DNA of 64,000 nucleotides from Mycolicibacterium canariasense (GTDB taxonomy: Bacteria; Actinomycetota; Actinomycetes; Mycobacteriales; Mycobacteriaceae). Under the pieces are notes generated by a model that worked only from the letters and a program-made list of their open reading frames with translations, was not told the DNA's origin and ran no database searches. This document shows, in pieces, positions 39,022 to 47,616 of this stretch (the first letter of the stretch is position 1; each line of letters opens with the position of its first letter). The stretch is from the NCBI RefSeq assembly GCF_002101555.1, contig NZ_LQOL01000052.1, forward strand, positions 1 to 64,000, written 5' to 3'. The position numbers and the translations under genes are program-made.

Positions 39022-39935
39022 ACCTGGCGCTGCTGTTTCCCGGCCAGGGTTCCCAGCAGCCGGATATGCTGCACACCTTGCCCGCGAGTCCCGCAATCAC
39101 TGCCACCTTGGCGCAGTCGCCCACCGGCATCGACAGTGCCGCTGCGTTGGCCTCGACCGCGAACACCCAACGTGCGCTGCTCGTCGCCGGTGTTGCGTGC
39201 GCCCGGGCCTTGGTCGACGATTACGGGCTCACACCGCAATTCGTCGCCGGCCATTCGGCCGGTGCCTTCGCCGCAGCCGTGACGGCGGGAGTGCTGACCC
39301 TGTCGGAGGCACTGGAGGTCGTTGCTGTACGCGGGCGCGCGATGGAGGAAGCGTGCGCCGGCGGCGAGTGGGGGATGGCCGCGGTGACCGGCCTGCCCGA
39401 GCGGACGGCCCGGCAGCTCGTCGCGCGGATCGCGACCGAGGAGGATCCGCTCTGGGTGGCGAACATCAACGGTGCCACCCAGACCGTGGTCAGCGGCAGC
39501 ACCCGCGCGTTGCAGCGGATGGCCGCGGCGGCTGACACCGCCGGCGCAACCGATTACCGGCGACTGGCCGTCACGGTGGCCTCGCACTGCCCGCTGCAAC
39601 AGGCGACGGCGACGGAACTGGCCCGCCGTCTCGCCGATGTACCCCGCAGGACGCCGACGGCGCACTATCTCACCAACACCGGCGGACGTGCGGTGCTGAG
39701 CGCGGACGCTGTCCTCGAAGACCTGGCCGCCGCGGTGGCCCGCCCGGTGTGCTGGTACGACGCGATGCGGTTGTTGCCCGAGCTCGGCGTCACCTGCGCG
39801 GTCGAGGCTCGGCCCGGTGACATCCTGACCCGGCTGCTGGCGTCCACGGCGCCGGGGATCGAGGCGCTATCCCTGCAGGATCACTCGCTGGCATCCGCGG
39901 CATATCGGGCCCGCGGTACGAGGGGCCCGCTGTGA
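39018..39935 (+). CDS. mdcH: malonyl-CoA:ACP transacylase of malonate decarboxylase (MdcH)
   Basis: A 305-residue transacylase that primes holo-MdcC with malonyl from malonyl-CoA. Family signatures are LLFPGQGSQQPDMLH, the nucleophile elbow VAGHSAGAFAAAVTAG, WVANINGATQTVVSG and the catalytic His in VASHCPLQQ. It is the last gene of the operon; no malonate transporter or regulator gene follows. The 267 bases downstream hold nothing I can identify. Confidence 0.93.
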   Translation: MNLALLFPGQGSQQPDMLHTLPASPAITATLAQSPTGIDSAAALASTANTQRALLVAGVACARALVDDYGLTPQFVAGHSAGAFAAAVTAGVLTLSEALEVVAVRGRAMEEACAGGEWGMAAVTGLPERTARQLVARIATEEDPLWVANINGATQTVVSGSTRALQRMAAAADTAGATDYRRLAVTVASHCPLQQATATELARRLADVPRRTPTAHYLTNTGGRAVLSADAVLEDLAAAVARPVCWYDAMRLLPELGVTCAVEARPGDILTRLLASTAPGIEALSLQDHSLASAAYRARGTRGPL

Positions 39936-40202
39936 CACATGTGCCGCGGAGCAACGCCGAACGACTCCTGGTTGTTGCCGATGCGCAGTGGCTGAAGGCC
40001 GAGTAGATTTCGACTGTCCCGATCGCATACGAATTAGGAACGCGCGCACTCAATATCGCTCGTGGTCGCGATCGGCGGTGACGGTGGGCCGCGTGGGCGT
40101 AGACTGGCGCCTACCGGTGGTTCCTGCACACGTGACCGAGTCGAGTCGTGTCGCCCCGGTCGAAGTGTCCGGCGGTGCATCCGCCAAGAACGGACCGTCG
40201 TC

Positions 40203-40607
40203 ATGACGTCGCATCAGACCCGTAAGAATGACCCCGATCATGTTGTTCCCGTGGAGACACCACGGCTTCGTTTGAAGCCGAAAGCGCCGACGGCCGGGCG
40301 GGCGGACGGGGCGTGGTGGCCGCACAGCGGCGACCTGACCGCGGAACTTCCAGATCTGTTGGCCGTCCTGTCGGTTCGTCTCGGCAGAATCGAGCGGGTG
40401 CTTTACAACGTGAATGAATGGGCCACGCCGCCGCGCAAGCTGTTCACAGGTGGCCGGTCGGTGCGCCTCGACGGCTATCAGCGTCAACCCGTCGACACCA
40501 TCGAGGTTCTCGGATTGGACGCCGGTCGGCTGGTGCTTGAGGTGATTCCGGCGGGCGAGCAACCGGAATCGGCGCATCGCAAGTTGATGGCGGCGGCATC
40601 ACGCTGA
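40203..40607 (+). CDS. DUF5994 family protein
   Basis: A 134-residue mycobacterial protein. The segment PRLRLKPKAPTAGRADGAWWPHSGDLTAELPDLLAVL, then IERVLYNVNEWATPPRKL and a C-terminal basic tail fits DUF5994, a family of unknown function common in actinobacteria. No signal peptide or membrane span. It stands alone. Confidence 0.7.
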   Translation: MTSHQTRKNDPDHVVPVETPRLRLKPKAPTAGRADGAWWPHSGDLTAELPDLLAVLSVRLGRIERVLYNVNEWATPPRKLFTGGRSVRLDGYQRQPVDTIEVLGLDAGRLVLEVIPAGEQPESAHRKLMAAASR

Positions 40608-40684
40608 ATCCCGAGCCGTCCCGCGCGAGCAGGTGGGCGCGCTCATCGCGGTGACGCTAAGCTCAGCGCGATCAGGGCACGGAC

Positions 40685-41557
40685 GTGGCAGAGCCGACAC
40701 GCCGCGGCCAGAGCGCGTCACTCGAGCACAGATCGGCGGAGACCATCAGCACCCTCATCCGCGAGGTGGGCGCCCACCTCGACGTGGACATCACCGAGCC
40801 GGCTGCCCTGGAGTTCCAGATCGCCGTGGCCCCACACCCGGGCGCCCAGATATCTGAGTCGCTGACGTTCGTCCTGAACGGGCAAACAGTCTTCGCCACC
40901 GAGATCACCGGCGTACACGGCAATCGGATCCACAAGCTCGACGTCGGGGTCGGCAGTCTTACCGTCGACTACGGCGCGACCATCACCGGTCACAGCGAGC
41001 CGGCCCCGGTCACCGACTACGACCTGTCGCAGTACCTGCGGCCGAGCCGCTACGCCGAGTCGGACAAATTCTTCGGTTTCGCCGGGCACGAGTTCGGCCG
41101 ATATACCGACACCGCAATGCTATTGGAGACGATTTCGTCGTGGGTCGGGGCGCGGTTGAGCTATGTGCCGGGCAGCAGCGACCCCATCGACGGGGCCGAG
41201 GACACGTTGCTGGCTGGGGCGGGCGTATGCCGGGACTACGCGCACCTTGTCGTCGCCCTGCTGCGGGCGGTCAATGTCCCGGCCCGCGTCGTCGCGGTGT
41301 ACGCACCGGGCTGCGTACCCATGGACTTCCATGCCGTCGCGGAAGCCTTCGTGAACGGCCGGTGGTACGTCGTCGACGCCACCTACCTGGCGCCACGGCA
41401 GACGTTGGTCCGCATCGCGACCGGACGCGACGCCGCCGACACGGCTTTCCTGGACAATCACGGCGGCTCCATCACCCTCACCAACATCGTCGTCACCGCG
41501 ACCACCAATCAACCGCTGCCGTTCGACGCGCACGACGCGTTGATCTCGCTCAGCTGA
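40685..41557 (+). CDS. transglutaminase-like domain protein
   Basis: The transglutaminase core has the triad in YLAGAGVCRDYAHLVVALLR-like context (Cys in GAGVCRDYAHL), MDFHAVAEAFVNGRWYVVDAT (His and Asp). An N-terminal beta-sandwich domain (DVDITEPAALEFQIAVAPHPGAQ) precedes it, as in bacterial transglutaminase-like proteins near glutamyl-peptide genes. The open frame begins at GTG 40685; the protein may start at GTG 40766, closer to the conserved region. The substrate is unknown. Confidence 0.85.
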   Translation: MAEPTRRGQSASLEHRSAETISTLIREVGAHLDVDITEPAALEFQIAVAPHPGAQISESLTFVLNGQTVFATEITGVHGNRIHKLDVGVGSLTVDYGATITGHSEPAPVTDYDLSQYLRPSRYAESDKFFGFAGHEFGRYTDTAMLLETISSWVGARLSYVPGSSDPIDGAEDTLLAGAGVCRDYAHLVVALLRAVNVPARVVAVYAPGCVPMDFHAVAEAFVNGRWYVVDATYLAPRQTLVRIATGRDAADTAFLDNHGGSITLTNIVVTATTNQPLPFDAHDALISLS

Positions 41558-41703
41558 CCACCACACCCGTCGGCTCCTCCGACACCGTGCACCAACCGCG
41601 CGGCGCACCGAACGTTGCTGCCGCTCACTTCGTGCGTGATTAGAAGGGGCCGCTGCGGGGTATACGAGTGTTGTCGCTGTCGTCAATAACCAAGGAGCCC
41701 ACG

Positions 41704-41862
41704 GTGATCGTCCTCGGCATCGTCCTCATCGCGATCGGCTATCTGCTGCCGGTCCCCGCCATCATCGCCACCATCGGCTGGATCGTCCTGGTCGTCGGCC
41801 TGGTGCTGCTGGTGCTCGGCCAGGTCGGGCGCCCCGTCGGCGGGCGCAAAGTCTGGTACTAG
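41704..41862 (+). CDS. small DUF6131-like membrane protein
   Basis: A 52-residue protein with two hydrophobic helices (IVLGIVLIAIGYLLPVPAIIATIGWIVLVVGLVLLVLG) and a short basic tail, the pattern of DUF6131 proteins found in mycobacteria. GTG start. Function unknown. A strong hairpin follows the gene. Confidence 0.6.
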   Translation: MIVLGIVLIAIGYLLPVPAIIATIGWIVLVVGLVLLVLGQVGRPVGGRKVWY

Positions 41863-41883
41863 CGCCTGATCCGGCATATCCAC

Positions 41884-41917
41884 CCGGTGCCCCCGACCCC
41901 TCGGCCGGGGGCACCGG
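41884..41917. terminator. bidirectional hairpin terminator
   Basis: CCGGTGCCCCCG (41884-41895) pairs perfectly with CGGGGGCACCGG (41906-41917) around a 10-base loop, between the convergent small membrane gene and the signal-peptidase-like gene. No T tract, as usual in mycobacteria. Confidence 0.65.
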
Positions 41918-41937
41918 CCTGTCGAGATGGTTACCGC

Positions 41938-42663
41938 TCAACGGATTTGGCTGCCGCCGGGCTGTACCGACCAGACGAGGCCGATGACGTCGTCGACCGC
42001 GACGGTCCCGGACGCCGGGTCACCGGTGCACAGCACGCCACGCTCGACATGAGCCTGAACGTGGGCGCAGTAAACGCGCGAATCGGCCGAATGCGTGCGG
42101 TTGTCGCCCATCACCCACAGCCTGCCCGCCGGCACCGTGACCGGACCGAAAGCACTGCCCAGACAGGGCAGCAGGGCCGGATCCACTTCCAGGGCGGTCT
42201 TGTCCAGGTAGGGCTGAGCAATCGGGGTGCCGTCCACCGTGACGCCGGTTTCCATCCGGCATTCGACGGTTTGCCCGCCCACCGCGATGACCCGCGTCAC
42301 GATCGCGTGGTCATCCGGCGCCCCCAACCCGAACAGCGCCAGCGCGTCCTGCGCCCCGCGCAGCACCGGATTGGCGGACCGGGGCGACGGATAGCCGACG
42401 TTCCAGTGCGCCGGTGCGCGCAGCACCACGATGTCGCCGGGTCGGGGTGGGTGACTGCGGTAGGCGAGCTTGTTCACGACGACGCGGTCATCGGGCTTGA
42501 CCGTTGGCGCCATCGCCACCGACGGGATCCGGTACTCCTGTCCGACGAATGCCAGGACCAGAGCCCAACCCGCGAGCAACAGTGCCACGATGAGCGTCCC
42601 GGCGAGCGCCACCACACGCAGGATCCGTCTCCCGCGCACGCGTGTCGCCCGCGAAGCTGACAT
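41938..42663 (-). CDS. signal peptidase I homologue lacking both catalytic residues
   Basis: The 241-residue protein has one N-terminal membrane span (RVVALAGTLIVALLLAGWALVLAFVG) and the S26 peptidase fold: box B IPSVAMAPTVKPDDRVVVNKLAY, box C PRPGDIVVLRAP, box D IVTRVIAVGGQTVECR and box E VMGDNRTHSADSR. In active LepB the nucleophile is the second Ser of PSxSM and the base is the Lys of (V/I)KRVIG. Here these positions are Ala50 (GCG) and Thr123 (ACG), each a single base from the active codon. The fold looks whole but it should not cleave peptides by the normal Ser-Lys dyad. It is divergent from the siderophore locus. Confidence 0.85.
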   Translation of the reverse strand: MSASRATRVRGRRILRVVALAGTLIVALLLAGWALVLAFVGQEYRIPSVAMAPTVKPDDRVVVNKLAYRSHPPRPGDIVVLRAPAHWNVGYPSPRSANPVLRGAQDALALFGLGAPDDHAIVTRVIAVGGQTVECRMETGVTVDGTPIAQPYLDKTALEVDPALLPCLGSAFGPVTVPAGRLWVMGDNRTHSADSRVYCAHVQAHVERGVLCTGDPASGTVAVDDVIGLVWSVQPGGSQIR

Positions 42664-42776
42664 GAGCGCCGTGCCCCCTTACTCGGAGTCCTGCCGCTCA
42701 GGGTAGGCGTCGTAAGCGCCGCCGACTGATCGGCCGGCGTGGCCAGCCGTGTGCCCTGGTCCGACGAGCTCCTCGG

Positions 42777-42795
42777 TTAGGTTAGCCTGCACTGC
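42777..42795 (+). promoter_or_regulatory. IdeR-like iron box directly before the siderophore-interacting protein gene
   Basis: TTAGGTTAGCCTGCACTGC matches 13 of 19 consensus positions, with the first nine exact. It ends at the base before the ATG. A TAGCCT element (42783-42788) lies 7 bases before the ATG, consistent with a leaderless transcript whose promoter the box covers. Confidence 0.65.
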
Positions 42796-43620
42796 ATGGG
42801 AGTTGCAGGTGTCGTCGCCGAGGTCAGCGAAATCGGTCCACGTCTGCGGCGTGTGGTGTTCGAGGTCCCGGAGATCGAGGTGCTGGGACTGCCGGACGTC
42901 GGTGACGCCGCGGTAGGCATCTACTTCCCGTCACCGGGGCTATCCGTTCCGGACGCCGAGGCCGAGGGCCGCAATTACACCGTGCGCCACGTCGACGGCA
43001 GGTACCTCACCTGCGACTTCGTCCTGCACGACACAGGGCTGGCCACCCGCTGGGTACGACGCGCCGCCCCCGGCCTGCGGGTCCGCCTCGACCACGCGCG
43101 CAGCTGGTACCGGCCTGAGCCGGCCGGTGCCTGGCAGCTACTGGTCGCCGATCTGTCCGGACTCCCTGCGCTGGCCCGGATTCTGGAGGAACTTCCCCAG
43201 GGCGCCGCCGCCACCGCAATCGTCGAGGTCGCCGACGAGGATGACCTGACCTATGTGCCCGCCCGGCCCGATGTCCCGGTGGTGGTCACCGCGGGCACCG
43301 GAAACGGTCACGCGCCCAGCGCTCTGCCCGACCTGGTCCGTGCACACCCCCATCCCGCCGGCCGCGGATACTGCTGGTTTGCCGGGGAGGCGCAGGCCAC
43401 CCGGGTGGTCCGTAAGTATCTGCGCAGTGAATGCGGCTGGGTCGCCGACCAGTACGACATCGTCGGGTATTGGCGGTTCGACTCCGAGACCTGGGACCGC
43501 AGATACGAGGCGGTCAGCACGGAGGTGGAGGCGATCTACGAGCGGGCACTCGCCGCGGGCAAAGGCGAGAAGATCGCCGCCGAGGAGTACGACCTCGCAC
43601 TCGAACGCGCCGGCCTGTAG
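42796..43620 (+). CDS. siderophore-interacting protein (FAD-type ferric reductase)
   Basis: The 274-residue protein resembles ViuB/SIP reductases that release iron from ferric siderophores in the cytoplasm. The flavin-binding RNYTVRHVDGRYLTCDFVLHDTGLATRWVRRAAPG is visible, followed by LLVADLSGLPALARILEEL and the C-terminal YCWFAGEAQATRVVRKYLRSECG, DQYDIVGYWR segment. It begins an operon with two permeases and an ATPase, so it probably processes ferri-exochelin. Confidence 0.92.
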   Translation: MGVAGVVAEVSEIGPRLRRVVFEVPEIEVLGLPDVGDAAVGIYFPSPGLSVPDAEAEGRNYTVRHVDGRYLTCDFVLHDTGLATRWVRRAAPGLRVRLDHARSWYRPEPAGAWQLLVADLSGLPALARILEELPQGAAATAIVEVADEDDLTYVPARPDVPVVVTAGTGNGHAPSALPDLVRAHPHPAGRGYCWFAGEAQATRVVRKYLRSECGWVADQYDIVGYWRFDSETWDRRYEAVSTEVEAIYERALAAGKGEKIAAEEYDLALERAGL

Positions 43621-43633
43621 GCATCGGTAGCCG

Positions 43634-44665
43634 ATGGCGATCGCTACCGCCCAACCCGACCTCACCGCAGCGGCGCACCGGCGTCTGACCGGCTTACTGG
43701 TCTGTATTGCGCTTCTCGTCCTGGCGTGTGTGCTCAGCCTGGCCGTCGGCACCCAGACCGTGGGTCTGGCGACGGTCTGGCAGGCCGTCACCGACTACAG
43801 CGACACCGGCAACGAATGGATCGTGCACGAACTGCGCATTCCACGCACCGTCCTCGGCGTCGTCGTCGGCATCGCGCTGGGACTCAGTGGTGCGCTCATC
43901 CAAGGCATCACCCGTAACCCGTTGGCGGACAGCCAGATCCTGGGTATCGAGTCGGTGGCGGGTCTGTTCGTGGTGTCCGCGATCGCGCTGCTGGGCTTGC
44001 ATTCGCTGTCGAGCTACATCTGGTTCGGCTTTCTCGGCGCGTTCGTGGCGATGCTGGCGGTCTACGCGGTGGCCGCGTCGGGACGGATGACGGCCACACC
44101 GGTGCGGATGCTGCTGGCCGGCGTCGCAGTGGGTGCCGTCGCCGACGGGGTCTCGTTCTCCATCCGGCTGCACTACCCGCGCGCCTTCGACTCGATGCGG
44201 TTCTGGGATGCCGGTGCCCTCGACGGCAGGCCGATGGAGGTGGCGGTGACCGTCGCGCCGTTCGTGGTGCTCGGCGCTGCGCTGTGCCTCTATGTCAGTC
44301 GGGGGCTCAACGCCGTCGCGCTGGGGGATGATCTTGCGGTGGCCATGGGCGGCAACGTGGTTCGGACCCGGGTCCTGGGGCTGGTGGGCGTGACGCTGCT
44401 GGCCGGCGCGGCCACCGCCGCGGCCGGACCGATCGGCTTCGTCGGATTGATGGTGCCGCACGCGGTGCGCTGGTTCACCGGGCCGGACTGGCGATGGATC
44501 TGTGCCTACTGCGTGTTCGCGGCGCCGGCACTGCTTCTCGCGGCCGATGTGGTCGGACGGGTGGTGGTACCCCCGGGCGAGTTGCCCGCCGGCATCGTGA
44601 CCGCTTTCATCGGGGCGCCGGTCCTGATCTGGCTGGTTCGCCGGACGACGGCGAGTGGCCTGTGA
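43634..44665 (+). CDS. ferric siderophore ABC permease (FecCD family), first subunit
   Basis: A 343-residue FepD-like permease with about nine spans. Family landmarks are LRIPRTVLGVVVGIALGLSGALIQGITRNPLADSQILGIESVAG and AAGPIGFVGLMVPHAVRWFTGPDWR (cytoplasmic coupling helix region), ending in PPGELPAGIVTAFIGAPVLIWLVRR. It corresponds to one of the FxuA/FxuC-type permeases of ferric exochelin uptake. Its stop overlaps the next permease by 4 bases. Confidence 0.92.
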   Translation: MAIATAQPDLTAAAHRRLTGLLVCIALLVLACVLSLAVGTQTVGLATVWQAVTDYSDTGNEWIVHELRIPRTVLGVVVGIALGLSGALIQGITRNPLADSQILGIESVAGLFVVSAIALLGLHSLSSYIWFGFLGAFVAMLAVYAVAASGRMTATPVRMLLAGVAVGAVADGVSFSIRLHYPRAFDSMRFWDAGALDGRPMEVAVTVAPFVVLGAALCLYVSRGLNAVALGDDLAVAMGGNVVRTRVLGLVGVTLLAGAATAAAGPIGFVGLMVPHAVRWFTGPDWRWICAYCVFAAPALLLAADVVGRVVVPPGELPAGIVTAFIGAPVLIWLVRRTTASGL

Positions 44666-45723
44666 GCGGGCTCGATCCCGTCGATTTCGGGCGCAGGCAG
44701 CTGGTGCTGCGCCGTGAACCGGCATTATCACTGCGGGCCTCGTGGCGCAGCGTCACGGTGCTGTCGGGGCTCGGGTTCGGCGCGCTGATCCTGGCGGTGC
44801 TCGCGCTGGGCGTGGGGGAGTATCCGGTGTCGCCCGCCGAGGTGATCGATGTACTGACCGGCCGCGAGCAGGGCTTCGTCAGTGTCCTGGTGCTGCAGTG
44901 GCGAATGCCCAGGATCGTGCTCGCGCTGGTGATCGGCGCGGCACTGGGCATGTCGGGAGCCATCTTTCAGGCGTTGACCCGCAATCCGCTGGGCAGCCCC
45001 GACGTCATCGGGTTCAACTTCGGCGCCTACACCGGCGCGCTGGTGGCCATCGGAGCGTTCGGCGGCGGGTACTACCTCACCGCGCTCGGCGGGGTGATCG
45101 GTGGGCTGCTGACCGCCGTGGTGGTGTACCTGCTGGCCTACCGGCAGGGGGTGGCGGGGTTCCGGCTCATCATCGTCGGTATCGGTGTGGGGGCCATGCT
45201 GAGTTCGCTGAACCAGTGGATCATCCTCAAAATCAAACTGCACCAGGCGATCACGGCCGCCATCTGGCAGCAGGGCACCCTCAGCGGACTGCACTGGGAA
45301 CAGGCGATCCCGGTGCTGGTATGCGTCGCGATCGTCATCGCCATCCTGGTGCCGATCGGCCCGCAGCTGCCGATCCTGCAGATGGGCGACGACGCGGCGG
45401 GCGGACTCGGCGTGCGGCCCGAGCGGGCCAGGGTCGCCTACTTCGGAGTCGGTGTCCTGCTCATCGCCGTGGCCACCGCGGCGGCGGGACCCATCTCGTT
45501 CGTCGCGCTGGCGGCACCCCAACTGGCCCGCCGGGTCGCCGGAACGCCGGGCGTGGGGCTGGTCTCCTCGGCGGTGATGGGGGCGTTCTTACTGTTGTCC
45601 AGCGACCTCCTGGCCCTGAGAATCTTTGCCCCGGCTGAACTTCCGGTAGGGGCGGTCACCGTGGTGGCCGGTGGGGTGTATCTGATCTGGCTGCTGGTGG
45701 TGCAGGCCCGGAAGGGACAGTGA
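44662..45723 (+). CDS. ferric siderophore ABC permease (FecCD family), second subunit
   Basis: The 353-residue FepG-like partner permease starts at GTG 44662 overlapping the previous stop. It has LQWRMPRIVLALVIGAALGMSGAIFQALTRNPLGSPDVIGFNFGAYTGA and AAGPISFVALAAPQLARRVAGTPG, ending APAELPVGAVTVVAGGVYLIWLLVVQ. The frame extends upstream (to 44494) but that part overlaps the first permease and is rejected. It probably forms a heterodimer with the first permease. Confidence 0.92.
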   Translation: MSGLDPVDFGRRQLVLRREPALSLRASWRSVTVLSGLGFGALILAVLALGVGEYPVSPAEVIDVLTGREQGFVSVLVLQWRMPRIVLALVIGAALGMSGAIFQALTRNPLGSPDVIGFNFGAYTGALVAIGAFGGGYYLTALGGVIGGLLTAVVVYLLAYRQGVAGFRLIIVGIGVGAMLSSLNQWIILKIKLHQAITAAIWQQGTLSGLHWEQAIPVLVCVAIVIAILVPIGPQLPILQMGDDAAGGLGVRPERARVAYFGVGVLLIAVATAAAGPISFVALAAPQLARRVAGTPGVGLVSSAVMGAFLLLSSDLLALRIFAPAELPVGAVTVVAGGVYLIWLLVVQARKGQ

Positions 45724-45724
45724 C

Positions 45725-46543
45725 ATGACTGAGTTGGGCGCGCGTGGCTTGTCGTTGGGGTATGGCGACCGCCGCATCGTGGACGGGTTGACCGTCGACA
45801 TCGCCGAGGGCGCCATCACCGCGATTGTCGGACCGAATGCCTGCGGCAAGTCGACGTTGTTGCGTGGGCTGGCCCGACTGCTGCGCCCGGTCGGGGGACA
45901 GGTGATCCTCGACGGGGCCGACATCACCGGTCTACGCACCAGGGACGTCGCCCGCAAACTCGGGCTGTTGCCGCAATCCTCCATCGCGCCGGAAGGCATC
46001 ACGGTCGCAGATCTGGTGACGCGGGGCCGTTTTCCGCACCAGCGGGCGCTGCGGCAGTACTCGAAGCGGGACCAACACGTCGTCGCCGAGGCGATGGCCG
46101 CCACCGGTATCACCGCGATCGCCGGCCGGCCGGTGGACGAACTGTCCGGTGGCCAGCGTCAACGGGTGTGGGTATCGATGGTGCTGGCCCAGGAGACGCC
46201 GCTCATCCTGCTCGACGAGCCGACCACGTATCTGGACATCGCCCACCAGATCGAACTTCTGGATCTGTTCGTGGAGTTGAACGCCGCCCAGGGGCGCACC
46301 ATCGTCGCGGTGCTGCATGACCTCAACCACGCCTGCCGGTTCGCCGATCGGGTCATCGCGATGAAGGCTGGGGCAATTGTGGCTCAAGGTGATCCAGCAG
46401 AGGTGGTCACCGCCGAACTGGTCGAGAACGTCTACGGGTTGAAGTGTCAGATCATCGACGACCCGCAGACGGGGACGCCGCTGGTGATTCCCCGGGCGTC
46501 GGCTCGCGACAGGGAGCGGGCGAACGCCCGGGGTATAACCTAG
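45725..46543 (+). CDS. ferric siderophore ABC transporter ATPase
   Basis: A 272-residue FepC-like ATPase. Walker A is VGPNACGKSTLLRGLARLL, the Q-loop LGLLPQSSIAPEGI, signature LSGGQRQRVWVSMVLAQ, Walker B LILLDEPTTYLDIAHQ and the switch His in VLHDLNHACRFAD. It drives import by the two upstream permeases. Its last four bases overlap the end of the convergent binding-protein gene. Confidence 0.94.
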   Translation: MTELGARGLSLGYGDRRIVDGLTVDIAEGAITAIVGPNACGKSTLLRGLARLLRPVGGQVILDGADITGLRTRDVARKLGLLPQSSIAPEGITVADLVTRGRFPHQRALRQYSKRDQHVVAEAMAATGITAIAGRPVDELSGGQRQRVWVSMVLAQETPLILLDEPTTYLDIAHQIELLDLFVELNAAQGRTIVAVLHDLNHACRFADRVIAMKAGAIVAQGDPAEVVTAELVENVYGLKCQIIDDPQTGTPLVIPRASARDRERANARGIT

Positions 46544-47538
46544 GAATTCGAGAGGTCGGCGACCGGCTTACCGGTCAGGGCGTTGCTCAGTTCCGGGGTG
46601 AGCACGTTCAACGCATACAGCAGTGCCTCCGGTCCGCTGTAGGTGAGCGCGCCGCTGAGTGTGGAATCGGAACCCGCGTACAGGGTGCGCCCGTCCTGCA
46701 CGACCTTGAGTCTGCTGAACGCGGGCGAACCGGCGACCTGTTCCTTGGTGAGGCCGTTGACGAACAGCACGTCGCCCTCGAGCAGGGCCAGCTTCTCGTC
46801 GGACACATCACCGGTGTCATGCTGAGCCTTGAATCCCAGGGCGTCGAACAGCTGGCGGCGCGGATCGCCGGCCGGGAGCAGGTACTGCGAGTTCAGCTCG
46901 GTGGTGTAATCGGCGACCAGCGTCTTGCCCGCGAATTCGGGATGAGAGGTTTTGGTCTCGCTGATCTTGGAGTTGACCTTGTCGACCAATCCCTGGGCCT
47001 GCGTCTGCTTACCCAGGGCCTTGCCGATGGTCAGAAGCTGGACATCCCAGGGTGTCTCCTCGTCGGGGTATTTGTCCGACTGCACGACCGTGGGCGCGAT
47101 TTGCGACAGTTGGTCGTAGGTTTTCTTGTCGATGGTCTCGTAGATGGCGAAGATGACGTCCGGCTTTGCCTTGGCGATGGCCTCGAAGTTGATCTCGTCA
47201 CCGGGGATCACCGGCACGCCCTTACCGTCGGTCGCCGCCTTCACCCACGGGAAGTCGTTGTAATTGTCGAAGAAGCTGCGGGTACCGACAGGTACCACGC
47301 CGAGGGCCAACACATCGTCCTGGTCATTCCAGCCGACGGTGACCACTCGTTGCGCGTGTGCGGACACCTTTGTCTCGCCGAACTTGTGCTCAATCGCAAT
47401 GGTTTCCGCCGCAGCCGAGGTGCTCGCGGCGGCGGAGTCGTTCTTGGCAGTGGTCCCGCCGCAGCCGGCGAGAAGTACAGCGGTGACCAGGAGGGCGCAG
47501 GTACGGCCGAGGGCCGAACCAACATTTGTAAGCGGCAT
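46540..47538 (-). CDS. ferric siderophore-binding lipoprotein
   Basis: A 332-residue substrate-binding protein of the FepB/FecB type. The signal sequence ends in the lipobox LLAGC, so the mature protein is lipid-anchored at the outer face of the membrane. The periplasmic-binding fold shows QRVVTVGWNDQDDVLALGVVPVGT, FEAIAKAKPDVIFAIYETI and LALLEGDVLFVNGL. It supplies ferri-siderophore to the adjacent permease/ATPase (FxuD-like role). An almost perfect IdeR box covers its start. Confidence 0.92.
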   Translation of the reverse strand: MPLTNVGSALGRTCALLVTAVLLAGCGGTTAKNDSAAASTSAAAETIAIEHKFGETKVSAHAQRVVTVGWNDQDDVLALGVVPVGTRSFFDNYNDFPWVKAATDGKGVPVIPGDEINFEAIAKAKPDVIFAIYETIDKKTYDQLSQIAPTVVQSDKYPDEETPWDVQLLTIGKALGKQTQAQGLVDKVNSKISETKTSHPEFAGKTLVADYTTELNSQYLLPAGDPRRQLFDALGFKAQHDTGDVSDEKLALLEGDVLFVNGLTKEQVAGSPAFSRLKVVQDGRTLYAGSDSTLSGALTYSGPEALLYALNVLTPELSNALTGKPVADLSNS

Positions 47539-47556
47539 TAGGTTAGGTTAACCTAC
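47538..47556. promoter_or_regulatory. strong IdeR box between the binding-protein gene and panD
   Basis: TTAGGTTAGGTTAACCTAC matches the 19-base IdeR consensus at 17 positions. It lies at the 5' end of the binding-lipoprotein gene (minus strand) and 60 bases before panD (plus strand). Being nearly palindromic, it could repress both divergent units when iron is plentiful. Confidence 0.85.
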
Positions 47557-47616
47557 GCTTCGCGCCTAACCGTCAGTTGGGTACAAACTAACTTAACAAC
47601 CGCTTGGGGGACTCAC

